In this document: one piece after another, positions 45,326 through 54,641 of the stretch
Numbering within the stretch: position 1 is the first letter of the stretch
Layout of the letters: every line of letters starts with the position of its first letter
DNA from: an uncultured Gammaproteobacteria bacterium
GTDB lineage: Bacteria; Pseudomonadota; Gammaproteobacteria; Pseudomonadales; Pseudohongiellaceae
Assembly: GCA_913060495.1 (NCBI GenBank)
Contig: CAJXRP010000010.1
Coordinates: forward strand, 60,279-124,278
Direction: 5' to 3'
DNA length: 64,000 bases
Program-made: the position numbers and the translations under genes
Notes under the pieces: generated by a model
Database searches by the model: none
What the model was told of the DNA's origin: nothing
What the model saw: only the letters and a program-made list of their open reading frames with translations

Positions 45326-46237
45326 ATGGCTCAAATCCAGAGCAAAAACATATTGATTACTGGCGCCTCAGGAATGATAGGCAGTGCCTTGGTCGAACAT
45401 CTCTCGCAATGCGGATTTGCTGTCTATCAGCTAAGTCGTAATTCTACTGACTCACCATTCTACTTTGATGCAGTTCTAGGCCGAGTGCATCTGGATCCCT
45501 CTATCCCGCTATTGGCGGTTATAAATTTGGCAGGCCCCAGTATTGCCGACAAGCGCTGGTCTACCGCCAGGAAACGCGAAATTCTCGATAGCAGGCAGCA
45601 ACTGACACACGCTTTGGCTACGGCACTGGCGGAGTCTGAAACCAAACCGCAAACTTTTCTTTCAGCTTCGGCGATTGGTTATTACGGTGACACTGGCGAA
45701 TCGAGTGTTGATGAGAGCAGCCCCGCCGGCAGTGATTTCTTGGCAGAGGTAGCGCTGGCTTGGGAAGAGGCGACAGCACCCGCGGAGGCGGCTGGCATTA
45801 ATACTATTCACCTCAGGTTCGGCATTGTGTTAAGCCCACAGGGTGGCGTGCTTAAGAAGCTATTGCTTCCCTTTAAGTTAGGCTTGGGAGGACGCATTGG
45901 AAATGGGCTGCAGGGTATGAGCTGGATTAGTATGACGGATGTTATGCATATTACCCACAAGCTGATTTTAGAGAGTCCCAAAAGTGGCCCGATTAACCTT
46001 GTTGCTCGGCAAGCTATTAGCAATCTAGATTTCAGTGCAGATCTTGCGAAATCTCTGCATCGACCGGGTTTTTTGCCTTTGCCTGGTTTTATGGTGAAGC
46101 TGCTTTTCGGTGAAATGGGGGAGGCGCTGCTTCTCGGCAGCTCGCGAGTTACTTCACGAAAGCTGACCGAACTAGGCATACACCTAGAGTATCCGACACT
46201 GCCTTCAGCGCTTACTGCGCTTCTTCATATCAAATGA
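45326..46237 (+). CDS. TIGR01777 NAD-dependent epimerase/dehydratase-like protein
   Basis: The 303 residues have the extended-SDR Rossmann start ILITGASGMIGSALVEHLSQCGFAVYQLSR. VINLAGPSIADKRWS, SASAIGYYGDTGESSVDESSPAGSDFLAEVALAWEEA and LRFGIVLSPQGGVLKKLLLPFKLGLGGRIGNGLQGMSWISMTDVM are diagnostic for the YfcH/SulA-like TIGR01777 family. The Tyr-x-x-x-Lys pair is not conserved (YYGDT), as is usual for this family. Its role is unknown. A 216-base gap before it has no visible gene. Confidence 0.9.
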   Translation: MAQIQSKNILITGASGMIGSALVEHLSQCGFAVYQLSRNSTDSPFYFDAVLGRVHLDPSIPLLAVINLAGPSIADKRWSTARKREILDSRQQLTHALATALAESETKPQTFLSASAIGYYGDTGESSVDESSPAGSDFLAEVALAWEEATAPAEAAGINTIHLRFGIVLSPQGGVLKKLLLPFKLGLGGRIGNGLQGMSWISMTDVMHITHKLILESPKSGPINLVARQAISNLDFSADLAKSLHRPGFLPLPGFMVKLLFGEMGEALLLGSSRVTSRKLTELGIHLEYPTLPSALTALLHIK

Positions 46238-46270
46238 CAGCGTTTATTCACTAAGTGAATTGTAAGTTCA

Positions 46271-46293
46271 TGGCAGTATCAATAATGCTGCCA
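46271..46293. terminator. Possible bidirectional terminator between convergent genes
   Basis: TGGCAG/CTGCCA inverted repeat with an 11-base AT-rich spacer lies between two convergent genes. A TTCAC-TAA-GTGAA hairpin precedes it. There is no strong T-run. Confidence 0.35.
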
Positions 46294-46294
46294 A

Positions 46295-46609
46295 TTATTC
46301 CTTGAACCAGAATTCAATCTCACAAGTGTCTTCTAGAAATTCGGCGCTGTGTTTTTTATTGGCTGGAACGTGGTACCACTGACCAGACGCGATGATTTCA
46401 GTTGTGCCGTCCATAGTTAATCGCAGTTCCCCCTTGGTTATCACGCCAACATTGTCGGTGTCATGACTATGCGGTTCGATGACAGTGTTAGCAGGGTATG
46501 TTGCAAACAATACGTCGCAGTTTTCGGCAGACAGTTTCCTAGCATCGAATCGACCGCTGAATTTGGGGAGGTCACAGATTTGATCGGGGTAGTAGTCAGA
46601 TAAAGCCAT
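46295..46609 (-). CDS. Single-domain cupin
   Basis: The 104-residue protein has one cupin domain: NTVIEPHSHDTDNVGVITKGELRLTMDG then GQWYHVPANKKHSAEFLEDT, with the His-x-His pair and later His expected for metal binding. It has no signal peptide. The family includes small sugar- and metal-binding cupins. An SD-like GAGG lies 9 bases before the ATG. It is convergent with the TIGR01777 gene. Confidence 0.82.
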   Translation of the reverse strand: MALSDYYPDQICDLPKFSGRFDARKLSAENCDVLFATYPANTVIEPHSHDTDNVGVITKGELRLTMDGTTEIIASGQWYHVPANKKHSAEFLEDTCEIEFWFKE

Positions 46610-46899
46610 GTCGGCCTCCGGATTTTGGTATTAAGGAGAGTCCCACTTTAACATGCCCGGGTGAGACCAGGTTTCTATTCGCATAACAGTTTCCTGAATT
46701 GGTAATAAAATGTGGCAAATCATTCACTCCCAAATTTCAATGTTGTACTCTAGGCCGCACTAAATGACCCGTACTACATGGGTTGCACAAAAGTGCGCAT
46801 ATTGCAGAGCTGTTGCCTTTCTAGCTCTATGCCGTTTTGAATCTGAGTCTAGCCATTGACAGTTTTATGGGAAGATCGAAGTGACTTCTGGAGGTCGGC
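46610..46899. other. Divergent intergenic region
   Basis: No gene is seen. It holds the start regions of the cupin (minus) and the flavin oxidase (plus). Short hairpins are visible: CCCGTACTACATGGG near 46770 and GCAC-AAAA-GTGC near 46785. Confidence 0.4.
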
Positions 46900-48468
46900 G
46901 TGTCTAAACAAGTTACACGTAGAGAGTTTTTAAATTTATTGAGTGCCGCAGGCGGAACCGCTGCAGCATTAAAGGCGGGTTCTGCGCTGGGCCTGCTTCC
47001 GCATACCGCACAAGCTGCCAGCATGGATCTGCTAGCGGCAGATCCGGCGAAGCGCAAGGTTGCGATCTTGGGAGCTGGGCTGTCGGGTCTTACGGTTGCG
47101 TATGAGCTCAGTAAGGTGGGCTACGAGTGCACAATATTGGAGTCTTCCCATCGTCCCGGCGGAAGAATCTTTACCGTGCGTCACGGTGACTTGATCGATG
47201 AGATTGGCAACCGCCAATATTGTGAATTCGATGATGAGCCGCACATGTACTTTAATGCCGGTGCGGCGAGAATACCGAGTACTCACCGAAATATACTCGG
47301 CTACTGCAAAGAACTTAACATCGACCTCGAAATCTTTATTAACGAGAACAAAACTTCCTACGTTCAAGACCCGGCTCTGCTTGGTGGCAAGCCAATTCGC
47401 AACATTGATTATACGACTCATACGCGGGGGTTTATGGCGGAGTTGCTCGCGAAGTCGCTGTCTGCCGGAGAAATGGACCAACCCTTTACCGATTCAGAAG
47501 CGGAAACACTGATGAGCTTGATTCGCTCTTTCGGTAATCTCACCGAGGACAATCTCTACAAGGGAAGTTTTCGTGCCGGCTATGCCGCCGGCGGATTTCT
47601 AGAGCATGGCGTGCAGAAAGACATCATTGCCTTCCGTGATCTCTTGAAAACGCAGATGGGTCGTCAGCTCTTGGATGCAAACGAGGGCGATACCGGACCG
47701 ATACTATTTCAGGCCGCAGGGGGCATGGACAAGATTATTGAGGGGTTCACGAATCATGTAGGTCAGCAGATTCGTTATCGCTCGATGGTCAAGGCTGTCG
47801 AAGTCAAAGATGCTGGGGTAGACATTTCTTATGAGCAGGATGGCGCCGAGCAGCTACTGCAGGCCGATTACTGCTTCAACTGCATTCCTAGCCATCTCAT
47901 GACCGGTATTACTAACAACTTTCCAAGCCAGTACACAGAAGCGCTTAAATATATTCGTCGTGGAACAGCCTACAAGGCCGCGTTCCAGGCAAAAGAACGG
48001 TTCTGGGAGAAGGAGGATATCTACGGTGGTATCAGCTGGATGAATAACCCAAGTAGTCAGATTTGGTACCCGACTGCCGGCATGCATAAGCAGAAGGGCA
48101 TTCTGCTCGGCGCCTATGATTACGGTAATGGCGAGCTACACACCGCTATGACCCATGAGCAACGCATCGAAGCGCACCTTACCGACGGTGAGAAGATCCA
48201 TCCGAACTACCGCAATCAGGTAGAGAAACCGATCACAATTGCCTGGCATCGAATGAATCACATGCTGGGTTGTTCTGCGCGTTGGCAGCGTGATCGCAGT
48301 GGCTGGTCCCATGAGGAAGAAGATTTGTACCATGCGTTGCAGCAGCCTATTAATGGTCGTCACTACATGATTGGAGATCAGGTCAGCATGCATTCGGCAT
48401 GGCAAGAGAGTGCGGTGATGTCGGCACAGTGGGCAATGGCAGATTTGAATCAGCGGTTGCGAGCGTAG
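46900..48468 (+). CDS. Tat-exported flavin amine/L-amino-acid oxidase family protein
   Basis: The 522 residues start with a twin-arginine signal (VTRREFLNLL, Arg7-Arg8, then an Ala-rich helix ending TAQA). The FAD-binding GxGxxG is VAILGAGLSGLTVAYEL (residues 55-70), followed by an acidic end (ILE), and HRPGGRIFTVRHG. Late blocks (FNAGAARIPSTHR, GISWMNNPSSQIWYP, YMIGDQVSMHSAWQESAVMSAQWA) are typical of flavin amine oxidases and L-amino-acid oxidases. The start is GTG with GGAGG 6 bases upstream. It heads a same-strand group with a cytochrome, symporter and RidA. Substrate unknown. Confidence 0.87.
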   Translation: MSKQVTRREFLNLLSAAGGTAAALKAGSALGLLPHTAQAASMDLLAADPAKRKVAILGAGLSGLTVAYELSKVGYECTILESSHRPGGRIFTVRHGDLIDEIGNRQYCEFDDEPHMYFNAGAARIPSTHRNILGYCKELNIDLEIFINENKTSYVQDPALLGGKPIRNIDYTTHTRGFMAELLAKSLSAGEMDQPFTDSEAETLMSLIRSFGNLTEDNLYKGSFRAGYAAGGFLEHGVQKDIIAFRDLLKTQMGRQLLDANEGDTGPILFQAAGGMDKIIEGFTNHVGQQIRYRSMVKAVEVKDAGVDISYEQDGAEQLLQADYCFNCIPSHLMTGITNNFPSQYTEALKYIRRGTAYKAAFQAKERFWEKEDIYGGISWMNNPSSQIWYPTAGMHKQKGILLGAYDYGNGELHTAMTHEQRIEAHLTDGEKIHPNYRNQVEKPITIAWHRMNHMLGCSARWQRDRSGWSHEEEDLYHALQQPINGRHYMIGDQVSMHSAWQESAVMSAQWAMADLNQRLRA

Positions 48469-48514
48469 CGATAAAGAACCAGGGGCGTATCCCACGATTT
48501 GGAGAAGTAAGAGT

Positions 48515-49135
48515 ATGTTTAAGACCTTTCTAGCACTTAGCCTTTTTATAGCCTGTATTGGAGGCGCTGGTGCGGCGGAATCGGAGCGAGAGCCATTCGA
48601 TGATCGCTATTGCACAACGTGTCATGGCACAGAAGGGCGCGGTAACGAGGGCGTGCAGGCGCCTCGGCTTGCTGGCATGGAACCTTGGTACCTGAGGCGA
48701 CAACTGGAAAATTTTCGCGGCGATATCCGTGGCGTTCACCCTGAAGATAGAGAGGGGATCGCTATGCGCCCTATGGCGACGAAACTGACCGATGAATCTA
48801 TCGATGACATTATTGAATGGATATTCGGCTGGGAGTACATACCGGCAGAAGTAACTATAAAAGATGGCGATCCCTCGCGGGGCCGCGGCCTGTATGGCGG
48901 CTGTGCCGTCTGTCATGGTGCGAATGCCGAAGGCAATGAGAGTCTTGGTGCGCCTGCCTTAGCAGGGCAGAATGACTGGTATCTGGTCACCCAATTGAAA
49001 AATTTTCTTGCTGGATACAGGGGCGCACACCCGAATGACACCTATGGGGCGCAGATGCGCACCATGGTGAGCACGCTGCGTAATGAGGCGGGTATACTCA
49101 ATGTAGTAAGTTACATCAACACGCTTTCCCGTTAG
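48515..49135 (+). CDS. Secreted diheme cytochrome c (c4-like)
   Basis: The 206 residues start with a Sec signal (MFKTFLALSLFIACIGGAGA). Two haem motifs are CTTCH (Cys33) and CAVCH (Cys130), each followed by cytochrome c4 blocks GRGNEGVQAPRLAGMEPWYLRRQLENFRG and ESLGAPALAGQNDWYLVTQLKNFLAG; axial Met residues are in AMRPMA and QMRTM. This di-domain protein is a likely electron acceptor for the oxidase upstream. It is 46 bases after that gene. Confidence 0.93.
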   Translation: MFKTFLALSLFIACIGGAGAAESEREPFDDRYCTTCHGTEGRGNEGVQAPRLAGMEPWYLRRQLENFRGDIRGVHPEDREGIAMRPMATKLTDESIDDIIEWIFGWEYIPAEVTIKDGDPSRGRGLYGGCAVCHGANAEGNESLGAPALAGQNDWYLVTQLKNFLAGYRGAHPNDTYGAQMRTMVSTLRNEAGILNVVSYINTLSR

Positions 49136-49166
49136 ACTAGGCGCTGCAATCTAAAGGAGCCGACAC

Positions 49167-50555
49167 ATGTCCATTTTAGCGATAGTAAACTTAGTTCTTT
49201 TTACCGCTCTACTCAGTCTGTTGTATCAACTGGGTAAGAATGAGTCATTTAGCCTTTCCCGTCGGGTCTTGATCGGTCTGATTGCTGGCACTATTTTTGG
49301 CTTCTACATGAAACTGGTGTTCGGCGGCAATGAGGTCGTGCTGAGTCAAACGATGGAGTGGACAAATGTTGTCGCCAATAGCTATGTAAGTCTCCTGCGG
49401 ATGATGATCATTCCCCTGATTCTAATCACAATGATCGCTGCTGTATTGAAAGTTGAGGAGATCAAATCCTTAGGCAAGATCGGTGGCACGGTTGTTGGGG
49501 TGCTAATGTTGACCACAATGATAGCTGCACTAATCGGCATCACCATGGCGAGCTTGTTTGGATTGGAGGCTGGCGATCTTGCTGGGGGAGCTAGAGAGTT
49601 AGCACGAGCCGAAGCACTGCAAGCGAGACAGGGAACATTTGTAGATTTCAGCTACGCCGAACTGATTGTCAGTTTCATACCTACCAATATTTTTTCTGAT
49701 TTGGCTCAGGGCAGAAGCATGTCGATTATCGGCGTTGTAGTGTTCGGCCTAATATTTGGCATCGCTGCAGCATTGGTTGGCGAAGAAAGTTCAGAGCACG
49801 GAGCACGAATTCGCAGTGCAGTAGATACCCTGCAGGCTGTCATCATGAAGCTGGTCAATATTATCATGTCCCTCACTCCTTACGGCGTACTTGCCTTAAT
49901 GACTAGGGTAGTGGCTACAACTGATGCTCAGGCAATTGTTAATTTGATTTGGTTTGTAGTGGCATCTTATTCTGCAATTGCCCTGATGTTTATTGTGCAC
50001 GGCATCATGATTGGTTTATTAGGTGCAAATGTTAAAACCTATTTCCAGAAAGTGTGGCCGGTGCTTACATTCGCATTTGTGACACGAAGTTCTGCGGCAA
50101 CAATCCCTCTAACGATCAAAGCGCAAATTGAAGAACTAAACGTACCTGCGCCCATCGCGAATATATCCTCGTCATTTGGTGCAACTATCGGCCAAAATGG
50201 GTGTGCTGGTATCTATCCTGCCATGTTGGCAGTTATGGTCGCGCCCACCGTAGGTGTCGACATCGACATTAATTTCATTGTTACGCTCTTGATTTTCACC
50301 GCAATTGGGTCTTTTGGTATTGCAGGTGTAGGTGGTGGCGCTACCAACGCTGCCTTAATCGTATTTTCTGTGCTGGGATTCCCTGTCACTATTGTCGCCT
50401 TGTTAATCTCTATCGAGCCTTTGATTGATATGGCAAGGACAGCATTGAATGTGAATGGCTCAATCACGACGGGTATGATTACGACAAGAATATTAGGCGA
50501 TAAAACTGCAGCCAGAGAAAGCACCATGCCGGATACTGGAATGCAGAAATCTTAG
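49167..50555 (+). CDS. Dicarboxylate/amino-acid:cation symporter (DAACS/SDF family)
   Basis: The 462-residue inner-membrane protein has eight helices and two re-entrant hairpins: TRSSAATIPLTIKAQIEEL (the Ser-rich HP1) and NGCAGIYPAMLAVM with GGGATNAALIVFSVLG (HP2). The FIPTNIFSDLAQGRSMSIIGVVVFGLIFGIA block is diagnostic. Na+- or H+-coupled uptake of dicarboxylates or amino acids is expected. It lies 31 bases after the cytochrome gene, so it may import the acid or amino acid of the pathway. Confidence 0.93.
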   Translation: MSILAIVNLVLFTALLSLLYQLGKNESFSLSRRVLIGLIAGTIFGFYMKLVFGGNEVVLSQTMEWTNVVANSYVSLLRMMIIPLILITMIAAVLKVEEIKSLGKIGGTVVGVLMLTTMIAALIGITMASLFGLEAGDLAGGARELARAEALQARQGTFVDFSYAELIVSFIPTNIFSDLAQGRSMSIIGVVVFGLIFGIAAALVGEESSEHGARIRSAVDTLQAVIMKLVNIIMSLTPYGVLALMTRVVATTDAQAIVNLIWFVVASYSAIALMFIVHGIMIGLLGANVKTYFQKVWPVLTFAFVTRSSAATIPLTIKAQIEELNVPAPIANISSSFGATIGQNGCAGIYPAMLAVMVAPTVGVDIDINFIVTLLIFTAIGSFGIAGVGGGATNAALIVFSVLGFPVTIVALLISIEPLIDMARTALNVNGSITTGMITTRILGDKTAARESTMPDTGMQKS

Positions 50556-50595
50556 TTAGGAATTTTTTGAATCATTAGAATGAGGTTAAGAAGTT

Positions 50596-51072
50596 ATGAT
50601 CATATTTAGAAAATCAGTTTCTACTCTATTAGTTGTAGCCGCGCTCGGTATCGCTACAGTCGCAAGTGCTGCAGAAATTGTGCGCACAGGAGAGGGCAGG
50701 AACTTCTACAATAACATTATGATTCCAGCGGGCGCCGAGACTCTATATCTCAGTGGTTCCGGAGCGCAGCAAAAAGACGATGGCACCTGGGGCGACATGG
50801 AGCAGCAGACAGTCAACACCTTTAGTCGTTTTCAGGAAACGCTAGAAGCTCAGGGTTGGTCACTGGAAGATATCGTACAGGTGCGTGCATTTGCCGTATC
50901 CGGTGCCGATGGAGAGTTGGACTTCGCCGGTTTTAATGCGGGCTACCAGCAGTTTTTTGGCAGTGAAAAGAATGCAATGAAGCCAGTGCGTTCTTTTGTA
51001 GAGATTGCAGGCCTAGTCGTTGATGGCTGGCTAATCGAGATCGAAATTCGTGCTGCGAGAATGCCTGATTAA
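50596..51072 (+). CDS. Exported RidA-family enamine/imine deaminase
   Basis: The 158 residues have a Sec signal (STLLVVAALGIATVASAAE) before the RidA domain, so it is periplasmic, unlike the cytosolic RidA. The family Arg is in PVRSFVEIAGL (Arg132) and the Glu region is IEIEIRA (Glu150). LYLSGSGAQQ and the central FSRFQETLEAQGWSLEDIVQVRAF block match Rid proteins. It hydrolyses reactive enamines/imines. It lies in a group headed by an amine oxidase, the kind of enzyme that makes them. Confidence 0.88.
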   Translation: MIIFRKSVSTLLVVAALGIATVASAAEIVRTGEGRNFYNNIMIPAGAETLYLSGSGAQQKDDGTWGDMEQQTVNTFSRFQETLEAQGWSLEDIVQVRAFAVSGADGELDFAGFNAGYQQFFGSEKNAMKPVRSFVEIAGLVVDGWLIEIEIRAARMPD

Positions 51073-51112
51073 GAATACCTCTCGCTAATGCGAAAGATTC
51101 AGGGCTAGATTT

Positions 51113-51154
51113 AAAAAGGCCGGTGTGATGTAAAGTCATCACACCGGCCTTTTT
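51113..51154. terminator. Strong bidirectional-type terminator after the RidA gene
   Basis: An 18-bp perfect inverted repeat (AAAAAGGCCGGTGTGATG and its complement) with a 6-base loop lies 41 bases after the RidA stop, with T-run on one side and A-run on the other. It ends the oxidase-to-RidA transcription unit. Confidence 0.93.
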
Positions 51155-51295
51155 ATTGGCTGTTCATGGGCGGCTGCCATGACACATGCTGTTGTCTTTG
51201 CAATGGATCGGTAAAGCCAGGGCAGTAGTCATGGACTCATCATTCACATACACTTTCCTCAGCTGTTTCTTCCCTACTACTTATTGGTGCGCACC

Positions 51296-53158
51296 ATGAT
51301 CCGTATTCCTTGTCTGCTCCTCGCTGCCCTCCTACTGCTTCCATATACTGTAGCGGCTCAGTCTAGTTTCGATGTGTTCGAGGCGAGCATCACTGAGATT
51401 CAAGATGCGCTTGGTCAGGGTCAAATTAATTCTGTGCAATTAGTACAGCAGTATCTCGATCGGATACAGGCCTATGATAAGCAGGGCCCAAAACTCAATA
51501 GCATAGTGCGCATAAACCCAGTAGCCCTGACGCAGGCCCGGGCACTCGATGCGGAGCGACAGCGAACCGGTTCGCGTGGACCCTTGCACGGTGTGCCCAT
51601 CGTAGTTAAGGACAACTACAACACAGACCACATGCCGACCACGGGAGGCTCGGTGGCATTGGCGAACTTCATTCCTAATGAGAACGCGGCGCAGCTCGAC
51701 AAGTTGATGCAGGCGGGAGCTATCATCCTGGCGAAGACGAATCTTCACGAGTACGCCTATGGCATCACCAGCATCAGCTCGCTCGTGGGACAGACACGTA
51801 ACCCCTATGATCCGCGACGGGTACCCGGTGGCTCTAGTGGTGGTACCGGCGCTGCGGTGGCTGCAAGTTTCGCTGCGGCGGGATTTGGTTCGGATACCTG
51901 CGGATCGATTCGGATCCCTTCTGCGTTTAATAATCTAATTGGACTGCGCCCTAGCAAGGGGCTGTCGAGCATCTACGGTATTCTTCCTCTTTCTCATACT
52001 CAGGATGTAGCAGGCCCGTTAGCGCGGAATGCAGAAGACCTCGCGATAATTCTTGATATTGTTTCCGGTTTTGACGCCCGTGACGAGGCGACGCAGATCT
52101 TGAGAACAACGCCTGTTCCAGCCTTTATGGAGCGGCTCCATTCGGCGAATCTGTCGGGTCTGCGTATCGGTAAACTGCAAGAATATTTCGATGGATCCGA
52201 TGGCGCTGTGATATCTGCGTTAGAGGATGCTCTCGATTGGTATCAGCAACAGGGTGCCGAGATTGTAGAAATTGAGATACCCGATATGACAGATTTAATT
52301 CGGCGCTCGGGCCTGATTGGTCACGAGTTCAAGACGGATATCGATCAATATCTGGCTACGTTCTCAGATAATGAAAGCTTGAATCTGAACTTAATCGTCA
52401 GCCAAGGCCTCTATCACGAAGCGGTCGAAGGTGTGTTGAGCCGTTCGAACGCCTCGGAACTCGATGAGCAGGCCTATCGTAGCGCTGTAGAAGTAAGATC
52501 AGCGCTTCGTGCAGCCATAGAGGCGGTGATGAGTGAGCAGGGCCTGGATGTTATCGCCTACCCAACGATTAAGCGCACACAGGTGTTTACAGGCGATTCA
52601 CAGCCCGGCAGCAATTGCAGTCTCAGTGCGAATTCTGGTTTGCCGGCTCTCTCGATGCCGGTAGGCTTTACCGGAAATGGTTTACCGGTAGGAATGGAGC
52701 TGTTGGGCGGTTTTCTCCAAGATGCCGAACTGCTGGCTATTGCCCAGCCCTATGAGACAGCCCTAAGTAGCAGGCGCGCGCCATCAACAACTCCTGCCCT
52801 AGAGTCGGGGCTCGCCCCAGGCTTAAAGAATTTTGAGCTCGTCTTTAGTCGGCCATCATTACGAGTCGAGGCGAGTTTTACCTACAGCGTTGTTACGAAC
52901 CTGTTTGATTTTCAAGTCAGTAAAGAGCTAACGCAGGGACAAGAAGTAACAGCAGCTACGCTGGTAATCGATACCAATGGCGACGGCGAGCTAGATGAGC
53001 CGGTAGTCCTGAACCTGTTATCGCCAGATGTTGATGCCGCCGCCGGTAGTCATTTCATGTCTGCTGAATTCCGCCAGGCTGTTGAAGAGAGGCGTCTCTA
53101 CCTTAGGGTATTTGGAGATTCACTGCCTCGCCAAGGAGCGACGCAGCTGCTAGAGTAG
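51296..53158 (+). CDS. Secreted amidase-signature hydrolase with C-terminal extension
   Basis: The 620-residue protein starts at ATG 51296 with a Sec signal (CLLLAALLLLPYTVAAQ); a TTG 12 bases earlier is in frame. The Ser-cisSer-Lys triad is visible: Lys in IVVKDNYNT, GGSSGGTGAAVAASFA, and Ser in SDTCGSIRIPSAFNN. It hydrolyses amides or related bonds. The last 120 residues (from about FELVFSRPSLRVEASF) are an extra beta-rich domain not in the core family. A 223-base gap precedes it, with no clear SD. Confidence 0.9.
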   Translation: MIRIPCLLLAALLLLPYTVAAQSSFDVFEASITEIQDALGQGQINSVQLVQQYLDRIQAYDKQGPKLNSIVRINPVALTQARALDAERQRTGSRGPLHGVPIVVKDNYNTDHMPTTGGSVALANFIPNENAAQLDKLMQAGAIILAKTNLHEYAYGITSISSLVGQTRNPYDPRRVPGGSSGGTGAAVAASFAAAGFGSDTCGSIRIPSAFNNLIGLRPSKGLSSIYGILPLSHTQDVAGPLARNAEDLAIILDIVSGFDARDEATQILRTTPVPAFMERLHSANLSGLRIGKLQEYFDGSDGAVISALEDALDWYQQQGAEIVEIEIPDMTDLIRRSGLIGHEFKTDIDQYLATFSDNESLNLNLIVSQGLYHEAVEGVLSRSNASELDEQAYRSAVEVRSALRAAIEAVMSEQGLDVIAYPTIKRTQVFTGDSQPGSNCSLSANSGLPALSMPVGFTGNGLPVGMELLGGFLQDAELLAIAQPYETALSSRRAPSTTPALESGLAPGLKNFELVFSRPSLRVEASFTYSVVTNLFDFQVSKELTQGQEVTAATLVIDTNGDGELDEPVVLNLLSPDVDAAAGSHFMSAEFRQAVEERRLYLRVFGDSLPRQGATQLLE

Positions 53159-53204
53159 ATAACAGTAAACCTATTGTTCTGGATTAAAATCAAGAGGCCA
53201 CGCT

Positions 53205-54611
53205 ATGAAGCCCACTATCAGATTGAGAACGAGAGCCCAGCTCTTTAGCCTATTCACATTGCTCTTTTCCGGCACGCTATTCGCACAAGATGTGCAACTA
53301 GATTTCGACTACTTTAAGAACGAAGTGCAGCCGATCTTCCTCTCCAAACGTGAAGGCAATGTGCGCTGCATTCAATGTCACACACGCAGTAGTAATTTTA
53401 GGCTGCAGCCACTTAATGAACATCAACTTTTCTGGACTGATGGACAGTCGCGAATGAACTTCGATTCAGCCAGCGAGTTTGTGTTGGCAGGTGATGATCC
53501 TTTGCGAAGCCGATTCTTGGCGCACCCCCTGGCAGCAGCCGCGGGCGGCGACCCCTTTCATGGCGGTGGCAAACACTTTCATAGTCAGTTCGACCCCGAG
53601 TGGCGCATCATGGCGGACTGGGTGGCCGGCGCTAAATCCAGGCGCGAGCCTTCGAGTGTCGCCGTTCGGATTATTCAAACGAATGCAGCGGGGGATACCT
53701 CAACGATTATCGACCCTGAGACGAACCAAGTCGTAGGCGAGATATCGGACATAGAAATCCCTCATGGCGTGGTAGGCGCTCCTGATGGCTCGCAGGTTTA
53801 TATCACGAACGAGGTTATGCACAGTCTGGATATCGTTGATTCCAGAACTCTGCGCGTTAAGAGGCGTATTCCGCTTAGCGGCAGGCCGAATAATTTGGGT
53901 GTAACCAGTGATGGCAGTAAAGTCTATGTGGCGATCATGGAGATGCCGGGGTCGGTGGATATTATCGATGTTGCCAGCATGAAGAATGTGAAGACGGTTG
54001 CGACTAACGGCGCCATTCACAATGTCTATGTAACCCCCGACAGTCGCTACGCGGTTGCAGGGTCTGTACACACCAGCTTTATTAGTGTCATCGATACTCG
54101 TACTGATGAATTGGCCTGGGAGCTTGAAATGAGTTCGGGCATTCGCCCTATGACATTCAGTACTAATGCCGATGGTTCTACTAAGAATATTTTCGTGCAG
54201 CTTTCTGGATTTCACGGTTTTGCCGTCGTGGATTTTGAAAGCAGAAAAGAAGTCGCACGCATTGAGCATCCTGTGGTGCCGGGTGAGGTTGCCCATTTGG
54301 ATGGCTTGCAGGGAGCGCCTGCTCATGGCTTAGCGGTATCGCCAGACGGGAAGACCCTCTGGTCGACGAGTAAAGTTTATAGTCACGTCTATATCCATTC
54401 TCTTCCAGACCTGGAAGAGATTGGCCGCGTTTTCGTTGGGCAACATCCTGAGTGGATTACATTTACGCCCGATGGTGAACGCGCTTATATCGGTGCCGCG
54501 GGGGACAATGTTACCTACGCCGTGGATGCCAAAAAAATGCAAGCCATAGCGAAAATTCCTGTTGGGCAGGTGCCGAAGCGCATTGCCATGGTACGTATGG
54601 CGGTGGACTGA
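53205..54611 (+). CDS. Secreted beta-propeller (YVTN-type) with one haem motif
   Basis: The 468 residues have a Sec signal ending LFAQ. A haem motif CIQCH (Cys55) follows in a cytochrome-like block, and a YVTN-type beta-propeller of about seven blades runs from about residue 150: GSQVYITNEVMHSLDIVDSRT, DGSKVYVAIMEMPGSVDIIDV, DSRYAVAGSVHTSFISVIDTRT, DGERAYIGAAGDNVTYAVDA. It may be an electron-transfer or periplasmic binding protein. It is 46 bases after the amidase, so co-transcription is likely. Exact role unknown. Confidence 0.82.
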   Translation: MKPTIRLRTRAQLFSLFTLLFSGTLFAQDVQLDFDYFKNEVQPIFLSKREGNVRCIQCHTRSSNFRLQPLNEHQLFWTDGQSRMNFDSASEFVLAGDDPLRSRFLAHPLAAAAGGDPFHGGGKHFHSQFDPEWRIMADWVAGAKSRREPSSVAVRIIQTNAAGDTSTIIDPETNQVVGEISDIEIPHGVVGAPDGSQVYITNEVMHSLDIVDSRTLRVKRRIPLSGRPNNLGVTSDGSKVYVAIMEMPGSVDIIDVASMKNVKTVATNGAIHNVYVTPDSRYAVAGSVHTSFISVIDTRTDELAWELEMSSGIRPMTFSTNADGSTKNIFVQLSGFHGFAVVDFESRKEVARIEHPVVPGEVAHLDGLQGAPAHGLAVSPDGKTLWSTSKVYSHVYIHSLPDLEEIGRVFVGQHPEWITFTPDGERAYIGAAGDNVTYAVDAKKMQAIAKIPVGQVPKRIAMVRMAVD

Positions 54612-54641
54612 ATCTATCTGGAGATACGGATAGGGAAGTGC

